DNA from: Actinoplanes regularis
GTDB taxonomy: Bacteria > Actinomycetota > Actinomycetes > Mycobacteriales > Micromonosporaceae
Reading direction: 5' to 3'
DNA length: 64,000 nucleotides
Assembly (NCBI RefSeq): GCF_900188005.1
Contig: NZ_FZNR01000005.1
Coordinates: 486,386 to 550,385 of the forward strand
Shown: positions 16,168-24,853 of the stretch, one piece after another
Numbering within the stretch: the stretch's first letter is position 1
Layout of the letters: each line of letters starts with the position of its first letter
Notes under the pieces: generated by a model
What the model was told of the DNA's origin: nothing
Databases searched by the model: none
Seen by the model: only the letters and a program-made list of their open reading frames with translations
Translations under genes and position numbers: made by a program

Positions 16168-17952
16168 ATGGATATGGCAGAACCCACGAGAATTCGTACG
16201 CTGCTCGCTCTGCTCCGGCCTCACCGCCGCACCATGCTGCTCGGCCTGGTGCTCGGCCTCGTCGCCAACGGGTCCGGCCTCGCCACCCCGATGGTCACCA
16301 AATGGGTCCTCGACTCACTCGGTGACGGCGTCGAGCTCGTCCGGCCCGTCGCCGTGCTGCTCGCCCTGGTCGTCGTCGGCGCGGCGATCACACTCTGGCA
16401 ATGGCTGCTGCTCGGCCGGCTCGCGCAGCGGGTCGTGCTGGACGCCCGGACCTCGGTCATCCGCCGGTACTTCCAGGCCCGTGTCGGCGAACTGCAGCGC
16501 CGCTCCACCGGGGAACTGGTCACCCGGGCCACCTCCGACACCGCCCTGCTCAACGAAGCCTCCGGCAGTATGATCGGCCTGATCAACTCGGGAGTCGGCC
16601 TCGTCGGCACGCTCATCCTGATGGGGGTGCTCGACCTGACCCTGCTCGGCTGGACCCTCGGGGCCGTCGTGGTCGTCAGCGCCGTGATGGCGGTCCTGAT
16701 GCCCAGGATCGGGGCGGCGCAGTCCGCGGCCCAGGAGTCGGTGGGTCAGCTCGGCGGGGCGCTCGAGGGCGCGCTGCGTGCGATCCGCACCGTGAAGGCG
16801 AGCCGCGCCGAGGCGCGGCAGAGCGCGCAGATCATCGACCGGGCGCGTGACGTCGCCTCCCACAGCGTCCGGGCCGCGCAGATCACCGCGACGGTGTGGA
16901 CCATCGCATGGAGCGGAATTCACCTCGCCGTCATCCTCATCCTCGGCGTCGGCGCCTGGCGGGTGCACGTCGGGTTGCTGGAGGTGTCCGCGCTCGTGGC
17001 GTTCCTGCTCTACGTGTTCCAGCTGATGGGGCCGATCACGGAGCTGACCCAGAACGTCACCGCCCTGCAGGCCGGGATCGCGGCCGCCGGCCGGCTCAAC
17101 GAACTCGGCGCGATCGAGCTGGAGCCGACCGGCCGCCAGCAGCCGGTGCCGTCCGTCATCGACGCCCCTGACGGCGGTCCGGTCCTCACTCTGCACGCGG
17201 TCAGCGCCCGGTACGGACCGGACGCCCCGCACGCCCTGCGGGGTGTGGACCTGGAGATCGCCCGACGTGGACACACCGCCATCGTCGGGCCGTCGGGTGC
17301 GGGCAAGACCACGCTGTTCTCCCTGCTGTTGCGCTTCCTCGAGCCCGACGGCGGAGAGGTGCTGCTCGACGGCCGGCCGTACGCGACCTACACCCACGAC
17401 GAGGTGCGGTCCCGGCTCGCGTACGTCGAACAGGAGACCCCGGTCGTGCCCGGCACGATCGGCGACAACGTGCGGTTCACCCACCCCGACGCCACGGACG
17501 CCGAGGTGCGCGCGGCACTGGAGGCGGTCCGCCTCGCCGACAAGGTGGACGAGCTACCCGACCGGCTGGAGACGTCGCTCGCGTCGACGGACGTGTCCGG
17601 CGGCCAGCGGCAGCGGATAGCGCTCGCCCGCGCGCTGCTGCGTACCCCCGACGTGCTGCTGCTCGACGAGGCGACCGCTCAGGTCGACGGGTTGACCGAG
17701 GCGGCGCTGCACGACTGCGTCAGGCAACGGGCGGCCGGTGGAGCCGTCGTGACGATCGCGCATCGGCTCTCGACCGTGCTCGACGCGGACCGGATCATCG
17801 TCCTGGAGGAGGGCCGGGTGCGGGCGCAAGGAACACACCGGGAGCTGATGGCGTCCGACGAGCTGTACCGCCGGCTGGTGGCGGCCCTGCGCATCGCCGC
17901 CGACCAGCCCGCCCTCATCACCGCGGGATCTCCGCCGGCAGCGCTCAGCTGA
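16168..17952 (+). CDS. ABC exporter, fused membrane and ATPase domains
   Basis: A half-transporter of about 594 aa. The N-terminal half has six membrane segments (from MLLGLVLGLVANGSGLA on); the C-terminal half is an ABC ATPase with Walker A GPSGAGKTT, Q-loop YVEQETPVVPGTI, signature VSGGQRQRIALARALL and Walker B DVLLLDEAT. It likely acts as a homodimer exporting a lipid, peptide or drug. The start is ATG 16168 or 16174; no clear Shine-Dalgarno is seen because the TetR operator occupies the leader. Confidence 0.85.
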   Translation: MDMAEPTRIRTLLALLRPHRRTMLLGLVLGLVANGSGLATPMVTKWVLDSLGDGVELVRPVAVLLALVVVGAAITLWQWLLLGRLAQRVVLDARTSVIRRYFQARVGELQRRSTGELVTRATSDTALLNEASGSMIGLINSGVGLVGTLILMGVLDLTLLGWTLGAVVVVSAVMAVLMPRIGAAQSAAQESVGQLGGALEGALRAIRTVKASRAEARQSAQIIDRARDVASHSVRAAQITATVWTIAWSGIHLAVILILGVGAWRVHVGLLEVSALVAFLLYVFQLMGPITELTQNVTALQAGIAAAGRLNELGAIELEPTGRQQPVPSVIDAPDGGPVLTLHAVSARYGPDAPHALRGVDLEIARRGHTAIVGPSGAGKTTLFSLLLRFLEPDGGEVLLDGRPYATYTHDEVRSRLAYVEQETPVVPGTIGDNVRFTHPDATDAEVRAALEAVRLADKVDELPDRLETSLASTDVSGGQRQRIALARALLRTPDVLLLDEATAQVDGLTEAALHDCVRQRAAGGAVVTIAHRLSTVLDADRIIVLEEGRVRAQGTHRELMASDELYRRLVAALRIAADQPALITAGSPPAALS

Positions 17953-17985
17953 TCTTGGCGATCACCCAGCCGGCGAAGCGCCTCA

Positions 17986-18159
17986 TCATCGCGCGGCCAG
18001 GGCCATGCCGAGAAGGTAGCCGAGGGCCGCCCCGATCAGGCCGGCGCAGCCGGCGACGAGCAGGATGTCGCGAAGGATCGTTCCACGGCGCCGGGCCAGC
18101 CGGGTGAGCAGCAGATCGGCGAGGACATAGCGCGGCGCGAGCAGAGTGCGGCTGTTCAA
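17986..18159 (-). pseudogene. 57-aa ORF resembling the N-terminus of a BioY biotin transporter
   Basis: A TTG at 18159 overlaps the allophanate hydrolase stop (TTGA) and opens a 57-codon frame: MNSRTLLAPRYVLADLL, later LRDILLVAGCAGLIGAALGY. The pattern VLADLL...RD.LLV.G.A resembles the start of actinobacterial BioY proteins, but the frame ends after one or two hydrophobic segments. It could be a decayed bioY or a small coupled membrane peptide. BioY next to a biotin-dependent carboxylase would make sense. The similarity is from memory only. Confidence 0.35.
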
Positions 18160-19826
18160 CGGGACTCCAAGGATGTGAGGTAGGCGAGCCAGCCACCGTG
18201 GCCGGTGATGTCGGGAGCGTCCTGGGTGGCGACAGGTTCGCAGAGGAAGCCGGTGACGGACGTCCCGTCAGCGAGTCGCACCTTTCCCAGGAGCATGGGC
18301 TCGGGAAGGCCGGCCAGGAACGGGCCCAGCGCGGCCGACGGCAACTCCCAGACCTCGCCTTCGATGCTCGCACCGTCGGTTGCGGCCCGGACCAGGCCCG
18401 GCTTCGGTGGCTGGGTCGGCAGGGCGTACAGGCGGTACTCCGGTGTGGTGCGGACCCGCCCGGCGAATCGGCCGCCGACCGCGGTGAGCTGGTGGTTGAG
18501 CGGCTGGCCGGTCAGGTGCGCGCCGAGGACGAACAACCGGAGCCCGCGTACGGCCGGGTCCGGCGCGCGGGCTCCGGTCAGCAGCGCGGCCACGTCGGTG
18601 GCGACCGCGTCGGCGAAGCCGCGGGTGATCACCTGAACCCCGAAAGGCCCGGTGCTGGTCTCGCCGGCGGGGACGGCGACGGCGGCGAGGCCGAAGAGGT
18701 TGCAGAAGTTCGTGTACGTGCCGACGCGTGAGTTGACACCCACGGGATCCGCCGCGACCTCCGCGATCGTGGGGTGGATCGGGGCGGTGGGCAGCAGCAG
18801 CGCGTCCGCGTCCCCCCACTCCCGCATCGCCTCGGCACGCAACTGCCCCAGGCGCTCGGTGTCCGCGAGCAGAACATGCGCGGGCACGTCCCGGGCCGCA
18901 CGGATGATGGCCCCGACCGTCGGGTCGACGCCTTCCGGATGCGCGTCGACGAACGCGCCGACGGCCGCATATCGCTCGGCGACGAAGCCGCCGTTGTACA
19001 GCAGCTTCGCGGCGTCGAGGAACGGCGCGAGCCGGATCGGCCGCAGTACCGCACCGGCGGTCTCCAGCGTCTTGGCCGCACGCTCGAAGGCGCCGAGCCA
19101 CTCCTCGGACATGCCGCGGAGTTCGTCGCGTTCCGGCACCGCGACCACGGGCTGTGGGGGCGCCGCCAGGGGCGCGTCCACCGGCCACCCCGGGTCGCTC
19201 ATGATCGTGATCGCCTGTTGGGCCGCGCCGAGGTCGCGGGCGAAGACGGTGACGCAGTCGAGGCTGCGGCAGGCCGGCACGACGCCGTCGACGGGGACGA
19301 GTCCGCGGGTCGGTTTGATCCCGACGATGCCCTGGAAGGCGGCCGGCACCCGGCCGGATCCGGCCGTGTCGGTGCCGAGGGCCAGGTCGGCGATGCCCAG
19401 CGCCACCACCACGGCCGAGCCCGAGCTGGATCCGCCGGAGACCCGCTGCGGGTCGCGGGTGTCCCGTACCGCGCCGTACGGGCTGCGTGTTCCCACCAGT
19501 CCGGTGGCGAACTGGTCCAGGTTGGTCTTGCCGAGCAGGAGCGCGCCGGCGTCGACGAGCCGTTGGACGGCCGGGGCGCTGCGGGCCGGCAGGTAGGCGT
19601 ACTCCGGACACCCCGCCGTGGTCGGAAGCCCAGCGGCGTCGATGTTGTCCTTGACCGCCAGCAACGATCCGGCCAGGGGCAGGGTCTCACCCGCCGCCAG
19701 CCGGGTTTCGAGGACCGCGGCCTCGGCCAGCACCTCCTGCTCCTCGCGCAGCGTGATCCACGCTTCGGGGCGCTCCCCGCGGGCGATCCGGGCGTACGCT
19801 GCGCGGACGCGTTCCTGAGGGGTCAT
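18156..19826 (-). CDS. atzF: Allophanate hydrolase
   Basis: A 556-aa amidase-signature enzyme hydrolysing allophanate to ammonia and carbon dioxide. The catalytic Lys is in LLAVKDNIDAAG (K59) and the serines in RVSGGSSSGSAVV (about 129-140); GTDTAGSGRVPAAFQ follows. The C-terminal domain (about 430-556) contains LFVLGAHLTGQPLNHQL, specific to allophanate hydrolases rather than generic amidases. The ATG overlaps the carboxylase stop (ATGA), so the two are coupled. It is the last step of the operon that begins with the permease at 26442. Confidence 0.93.
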   Translation of the reverse strand: MTPQERVRAAYARIARGERPEAWITLREEQEVLAEAAVLETRLAAGETLPLAGSLLAVKDNIDAAGLPTTAGCPEYAYLPARSAPAVQRLVDAGALLLGKTNLDQFATGLVGTRSPYGAVRDTRDPQRVSGGSSSGSAVVVALGIADLALGTDTAGSGRVPAAFQGIVGIKPTRGLVPVDGVVPACRSLDCVTVFARDLGAAQQAITIMSDPGWPVDAPLAAPPQPVVAVPERDELRGMSEEWLGAFERAAKTLETAGAVLRPIRLAPFLDAAKLLYNGGFVAERYAAVGAFVDAHPEGVDPTVGAIIRAARDVPAHVLLADTERLGQLRAEAMREWGDADALLLPTAPIHPTIAEVAADPVGVNSRVGTYTNFCNLFGLAAVAVPAGETSTGPFGVQVITRGFADAVATDVAALLTGARAPDPAVRGLRLFVLGAHLTGQPLNHQLTAVGGRFAGRVRTTPEYRLYALPTQPPKPGLVRAATDGASIEGEVWELPSAALGPFLAGLPEPMLLGKVRLADGTSVTGFLCEPVATQDAPDITGHGGWLAYLTSLESR

Positions 19827-22800
19827 GCTGTCGCCCTTCCGGCGAGTACGAGCAACGGGCTTCCGGGCGCGACCTGGCTTCCGGGAGTGACGAGGATGTC
19901 GGCAACCTCGCCGTCGCGGGGTGCGGTGATCACGGTCTCCAGCTTCATGGCCTCCAGCGCGAGCAGCGGATCCCCGGCGGAGACCCGATCGCCGGGGCGC
20001 ACGTCGACGCGCCACACGCTGGACACGAACGGTGCCTCGACCAGCGTGCCTCCTTCGGGCACTGTCACCTCGCCGGTGACCGGCGGTGCCTCGGGCTCGG
20101 GCCGCGGGTCGAACTCGCCGGCCGCCGCCCACGCCGCGCGTTCCTGTCCGAAGGCAGCCGACTGGCGCCGGCGGAAGTCCGCGATGGAGGCGTCGTTGGC
20201 GGCGAGGAAGTCCTCGTGGTCGGCGAGCCGGAAGGTGCCGTCCTCGATCCGCACCCGGTGCCGTCCCGCGGCGACGTCGGCGCGCAGGTCGAGCAGTTCC
20301 TCGGCACCGACCGGGTACCAGGAGATCCGGTCGAAGTGGCGCAGCAGCCACGGCGAGCCGGGTTCGAAGCCGCCGGCCTGCCGCCAGCGCGACCACACCT
20401 GCACGGTGCGGCCGACGAACTGGTATCCGCCCGGTCCCTCCATGCCGTAGACGCACAGGTAGGCGCCGCCGATGCCGACCGCGTTCTCGGGTGTCCAGGT
20501 GCGGGCCGGGTTGTACTTCGTCGTGACCAGCCGGTGCCGTGGATCCAGCGGGGTCGCGACCGGCGCGCCGAGGTAGACGTCGCCCAGGCCGAGGACGAGG
20601 TAGCTGGCGTCGTAGACGGTCCGGTGAACGTCGTCGGTGCTGTCCAGGCCGTTGACCCGGCGGATGAACTCGATGTTCCACGGGCACCAGGGCGCGTCGT
20701 CGCGGACACCCGCCATGTAGCGGGCGATCGCCTCCCGGGTCGCGGGGTCGTCCCAGGACAGTGGCAGGTGCACCACCCGGCTCGGCACCTCGAGGTCCCG
20801 GGTGGCAGGCAATTCGTCCTCGGCCTCGCGGACCAGGTCCAGCAGCCGGCGAACCGGCAACCGGTCCGGGTCGACGTGGATCTGCAACGACCGGATGCCC
20901 GGGGTCAGGTCGACGACGCCGGACAGTCCTTCGGCACGAAGCCGGTCCATCAGGGCGTGCGCGCGCATCCGCAGGCCGAGATCCAGGGTCATCGGGCCGT
21001 ACTCGACGAGCAGGTTGTCGTCGCCGCTGCGGCGGTAGGTCACGGCCGGCGCGCCGCCGGTGGGCTCGCGGCGGGCGAGGACGCCGTCGTCGCCCGTGAT
21101 CAACGGCTTCACCGGGGCCAGCGGCCGGCCGCGCAGGACGACGGCGGTGTCGTCGGAGACGGGTACGAACCGCACCGTGTCGCCGGGGCTGAGCTGCCCG
21201 AGCTTCCAGCGTTCCGCGGTGACGACGGTGGCCGGGCAGACGAAACCGCCGAGACTGGGTCCGTCGGGCCCGAGCAGGATGGGCACGTCCCCGGTGAAGT
21301 CGACGGCGCCGACCGAGTACGGGGTGTCATGGATGTTCGACGGATGCAGGCCGGCCTCACCACCGTCGGTACGCGCCCAGCGGGGTTTCGGGCCGACCAG
21401 GCGCACGCCGGTGCGGGCGGAGTTGAAGTGCACCTGCCATTGCGCGGCGTAGAACGCGTCGAGGTCCTCGCGCAGGAAGAACTCCGGGGCCGCGTGCGGT
21501 CCCTCGGTGACGGCGATCCGCCAGTCCCGCCGGATGGCCGGACGCTCGTCGCGGGCCACCGGGCCGGCGACGGCTCCGGTGGGCGTGCCGTGGCGCAGGA
21601 CGTCGCCCACGCGTAACGTACGCCCGCCGTGGCCGCCGAACTGGCCGAGCGTGAAGGTGGCCGCACTGCCCAGGTAGCGCGGCACGTCGAATCCGCCGGC
21701 CACCAGGATGTAGACGCGCAGCCCGCCGTCGGTCGCCTTGCCCACGTCCAGCACACCACCGGCCGGGACCTCGACCGGCTCCCAGCCCGGGACGCGGACG
21801 CCGTCGACGGTGATCGGCGCGGCCGCACCGGTGACGCAGACGGTGGCCGCCGCGGTGAAACGCAGGGCGGGGCCGTCGACGGTGCATTCCAGGCCGGGGG
21901 CGCCCTCCGGATTGCCGAGGGCGCGGTTGCCGAGCCGGAACGACAGATCGTCCATCGGTCCGGACGGTGGGACGCCGACCTCCCACAGGCCGGTACGGCC
22001 CGGCCAGTCCTGCACCGTCGTCAGGGTGCCGGGCCGTTCGACGACTATGCGCGGCTCGTCGTCGTACACGCCGGCGAGGGTCGCGGTGGAGTGCCGGGCG
22101 GCCAGGACGGTGGGGTCGGCGGCCGCGGCGCGCAGCAGACCGAGGTTGGTCTCGATGCCGTCGACCCGGGTGGCGGCCAGCGCGTCGCGGAGTTTCGCGT
22201 ACGCCTCGTCGCGTGTCGCGCCGGTGACGATGACCTTGGCGAGCATCGGGTCGTAGGAGGTGGTCACCTCGGTGCCGGACTCGATCCAGCCGTCGACGCG
22301 GACACCCTCCGGAAGTTCGACGTGGGTGACCAGCCCGGCGCTGGGCCGGTGGCCCTGGGTGGGGTCCTCGGCGTAGACGCGGGCCTCGATCGCCACGCCG
22401 GTCGCCCGAGGCGGTGTCAGCGGAACCTCGTCGCCCTGGGCGAGGCGCAGCATCCACTCGACCAGGTCGACGCCGAAGGTCTCCTCGGTGACCGGGTGCT
22501 CCACCTGAAGGCGGGCGTTGACCTCCAGGAACGAAGCCTGTTCACGCCCGGCGTCGTAGACGAACTCGACGGTGCCCGCCGAGCGGTAGTCCACCGACGC
22601 GCACAGCGCCGCGGCCGAGGCGTGCAACCGGTCGCGGACCACATCGGGCAGGCCGGGCGCGGGTGCTTCCTCGATCACCTTCTGGTTGCGGCGCTGCAGG
22701 CTGCAGTCGCGGTCGCCGAGCACCGCCACCCGGCCCCGGCCGTCGCCGAAGACCTGCACCTCGACGTGGCGGGCCTGTTGCACGAACCGTTCCAGGAAGA

Positions 22801-23386
22801 CACCGCCGCTGCCGAAGCTCGCGACGGCCATGCGTTCGACCCGGTCGTACGCCGCGGTCAGCTCCTGTGGAGTGTGGCAGGCCTGCATGCCGATGCCGCC
22901 ACCCCCACCGGTGGCCTTGACCATGACGGGGTAGCCGATGCGCTCGGCGGCGGCCAGCGCTTCGTCGAGCCCGGAGAGCAGACCGGTGCCCTCGATCATC
23001 GGCACTCCCGCAGCACGGGCCAGGTCCCGGGCGGTGTGCTTGGCGCCGAAAGCGGTCAGCTGAGCCGGGGTGGGGCCGACGAAGGCGAGACCCGCCCGCT
23101 CGACGGCGGTGGCGAAGCCGGCGTCCTCGGAGAGGAAGCCGTAGCCCGGGTGTACCGCGCCGGCACCGGTCGACAGCGCCGCGTCGAGAACCCGCTCGAC
23201 GTGCAGGTAGCTGTCGCGGGCGGGGGCCGGGCCGAGGCGTACTGCCAGGTCGGCCATCCGGACGTGTGGGGCCGCCCGGTCGGGGTCGGAGAAGACGGCG
23301 ACGGTCTTGAGGCCCATCCGCGCGGCGGTGCGGATGATCCGGCAGGCGATCTCGCCGCGGTTGGCGACGAGCAGGGTGTCGAACAT
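19823..23386 (-). CDS. Biotin-dependent urea/guanidine carboxylase
   Basis: An 1187-aa single-chain enzyme. The biotin carboxylase with ATP-grasp is at about residues 1-450 (VANRGEIACRIIRTA, ATGGGGGIGMQ). The carboxyltransferase built of KipA- and KipI-like halves is at about 455-1000 (TVQDWPGRTGLWEVGVPPSGPMDD). The biotinyl domain is at the end (LALEAMKLE, Lys1148). It uses ATP and bicarbonate to carboxylate urea or guanidine. The two associated proteins just upstream are now known in other bacteria to form a carboxyguanidine deiminase, so guanidine is the likelier substrate. Sequence alone, as read here, does not separate the two. Confidence 0.9.
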   Translation of the reverse strand: MFDTLLVANRGEIACRIIRTAARMGLKTVAVFSDPDRAAPHVRMADLAVRLGPAPARDSYLHVERVLDAALSTGAGAVHPGYGFLSEDAGFATAVERAGLAFVGPTPAQLTAFGAKHTARDLARAAGVPMIEGTGLLSGLDEALAAAERIGYPVMVKATGGGGGIGMQACHTPQELTAAYDRVERMAVASFGSGGVFLERFVQQARHVEVQVFGDGRGRVAVLGDRDCSLQRRNQKVIEEAPAPGLPDVVRDRLHASAAALCASVDYRSAGTVEFVYDAGREQASFLEVNARLQVEHPVTEETFGVDLVEWMLRLAQGDEVPLTPPRATGVAIEARVYAEDPTQGHRPSAGLVTHVELPEGVRVDGWIESGTEVTTSYDPMLAKVIVTGATRDEAYAKLRDALAATRVDGIETNLGLLRAAAADPTVLAARHSTATLAGVYDDEPRIVVERPGTLTTVQDWPGRTGLWEVGVPPSGPMDDLSFRLGNRALGNPEGAPGLECTVDGPALRFTAAATVCVTGAAAPITVDGVRVPGWEPVEVPAGGVLDVGKATDGGLRVYILVAGGFDVPRYLGSAATFTLGQFGGHGGRTLRVGDVLRHGTPTGAVAGPVARDERPAIRRDWRIAVTEGPHAAPEFFLREDLDAFYAAQWQVHFNSARTGVRLVGPKPRWARTDGGEAGLHPSNIHDTPYSVGAVDFTGDVPILLGPDGPSLGGFVCPATVVTAERWKLGQLSPGDTVRFVPVSDDTAVVLRGRPLAPVKPLITGDDGVLARREPTGGAPAVTYRRSGDDNLLVEYGPMTLDLGLRMRAHALMDRLRAEGLSGVVDLTPGIRSLQIHVDPDRLPVRRLLDLVREAEDELPATRDLEVPSRVVHLPLSWDDPATREAIARYMAGVRDDAPWCPWNIEFIRRVNGLDSTDDVHRTVYDASYLVLGLGDVYLGAPVATPLDPRHRLVTTKYNPARTWTPENAVGIGGAYLCVYGMEGPGGYQFVGRTVQVWSRWRQAGGFEPGSPWLLRHFDRISWYPVGAEELLDLRADVAAGRHRVRIEDGTFRLADHEDFLAANDASIADFRRRQSAAFGQERAAWAAAGEFDPRPEPEAPPVTGEVTVPEGGTLVEAPFVSSVWRVDVRPGDRVSAGDPLLALEAMKLETVITAPRDGEVADILVTPGSQVAPGSPLLVLAGRATA

Positions 23387-23405
23387 GGGGGCGCGTCCTA
23401 ACCGG

Positions 23406-24050
23406 TCAGGGGGCGGTGACGACCATGCGCACCGGCGTCGGGTCGAAGCCGTTGCACGGGTTGTTGATCTGCGGGCAGTTCGACACCAGGACCAGAACGT
23501 CCATCTCGGCGCGGAGTGCGACGCGCAGGCCCGGTGCGGAGATGCCGTCGACGATGCCGAGGCTGCCGTCCGGGTCGACGGGCACGTTCATGTACCAGTT
23601 GATGTTGCTGACCAGATCGCGCTTACCGAGCCCCCAGCGGGCCCCTTCGATCAGGAAGTTCTCGACACAGGCGTGCTGGTGCTTGGTGTGATGGCCGTAC
23701 CGCAGGGTGTTCGACTCCCGGCTGCACGCACCGCCGACGGTGTCGTGCCGGCCCACCTCGTCGGCCACCACCGTCATCAGCGGCCGCCCCTCCGACGAGC
23801 GCAGCACACTGCCGGTGGTGAGAAAGACGCCGCCCTGCGCCGCGAGGGTGTCCGGCGCCGAGTACCGCTCGGCGGTGTCCTGCGCGTTGTAGATCAGGCA
23901 GTCGACGGCCTGGTTGCCGTGCAGGTCGACGATGGTCAGCACCTGCCCGCGGCGCACGATCGCCGACCAGGGCGCGCGCGCCGGGACGGTCTCGTCGAGG
24001 ATGACGGTGCCCGGAACCAGTGCGGGCGATTCGGTGGTGGTGGCGCTCAC
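23406..24050 (-). CDS. Urea-carboxylase-associated protein (carboxyguanidine deiminase subunit)
   Basis: A 214-aa UAAP-family protein (DUF1989 fold): VDLHGNQAVDCLIYNAQDTAERYSAP near the middle, then GRHDTVGGACSRESNTLRYG and NINWYMNVPVDPDGSLGI. Cysteines and histidines in these stretches could bind metal. It partners with the homologous upstream protein (24047-24853), whose stop overlaps its start. In characterised systems such pairs convert carboxyguanidine to allophanate, between the carboxylase and allophanate hydrolase steps. Confidence 0.85.
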   Translation of the reverse strand: MSATTTESPALVPGTVILDETVPARAPWSAIVRRGQVLTIVDLHGNQAVDCLIYNAQDTAERYSAPDTLAAQGGVFLTTGSVLRSSEGRPLMTVVADEVGRHDTVGGACSRESNTLRYGHHTKHQHACVENFLIEGARWGLGKRDLVSNINWYMNVPVDPDGSLGIVDGISAPGLRVALRAEMDVLVLVSNCPQINNPCNGFDPTPVRMVVTAP

Positions 24051-24853
24051 GAGATCCCCCGGGCGGTGAGGTAGTCGGCGGTGTTGAGGAAGGCGCGCTC
24101 GCCCTCCGGGGTGCGGGACCAGAGCCGGTCGGTGGGCGCGGTGGGCGCTCCGTTCCAGGCCCGGATCTCGACGGGCGAGCAGGTGTACGCGTCGCGCGGG
24201 TCGAGCGGGTGCGCGGTGTTGACCAGCAGCACCGTGAGCGCCATCTCGGCACGTAGTTCGACGCTTGCCCCGGGGCCGGCCGAGCCGAGCCAGGTGAACA
24301 TGCCGTCGTCGCCGACCCGCACCCCTTGGAAGAAGGAGATGCTCGGGGGCAGGTCACGGCGGGTGAGGCCGTGCTTGGCGGCGGCGAGGGTGAACAGTTC
24401 CCGGCCGGCGGGCGACGGGCCGTGCGGGGTGCCGTCGCCGTACCTCTCGGTGTTGCGCGTCAGGGTGGAGACGCCGCAGAAGGTGTCCGAGCGGTTCCGT
24501 TCCCCGGTGGTCACCGAGGCCAGCACTCGCCCCTGGTCGGAGAGGAGCAGGTGCCCTTCGCCGACGTACGCCTGCCACAGCACCTTGACGGTGTCGGCGA
24601 CGTTGAGCCGTTCCCACGGCTCGTCGGCGTTGAACAGCAGCACCGAGACGCAGGCGTCGCCGTGCGGGTCGGTCAGCCGCAGTGTCGTCCCGCGGGCCAG
24701 CCGCCGGCTCGTGCGGCCGCCGCCGGGGATCGTCTCGGCCCAGGTGAGTCCTTCGCCGGCGGCGGAGGCCGGAACGATCGGCATGCAGTCGACGACGGTC
24801 CCGCCCTGTGCGCGAGCGTGTTCGCGGGCTCCTGCGGTGGTAGCGGTGCTCAC
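24047..24853 (-). CDS. Urea-carboxylase-associated protein, second subunit
   Basis: A 268-aa homologue of the next gene: LRLTDPHGDACVSVLLFNADEPWERLN, then NRSDTFCGVSTLTRNTERYGDG and ISFFQGVRVGDDGMF. The start is GTG 24853, overlapping the permease stop (GTGA); the open frame runs further upstream but only as the permease's shadow. Together with the 23406-24050 product it probably forms a heteromeric deiminase acting on carboxyguanidine. Which subunit carries the active site cannot be decided here. Confidence 0.85.
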   Translation of the reverse strand: MSTATTAGAREHARAQGGTVVDCMPIVPASAAGEGLTWAETIPGGGRTSRRLARGTTLRLTDPHGDACVSVLLFNADEPWERLNVADTVKVLWQAYVGEGHLLLSDQGRVLASVTTGERNRSDTFCGVSTLTRNTERYGDGTPHGPSPAGRELFTLAAAKHGLTRRDLPPSISFFQGVRVGDDGMFTWLGSAGPGASVELRAEMALTVLLVNTAHPLDPRDAYTCSPVEIRAWNGAPTAPTDRLWSRTPEGERAFLNTADYLTARGIS

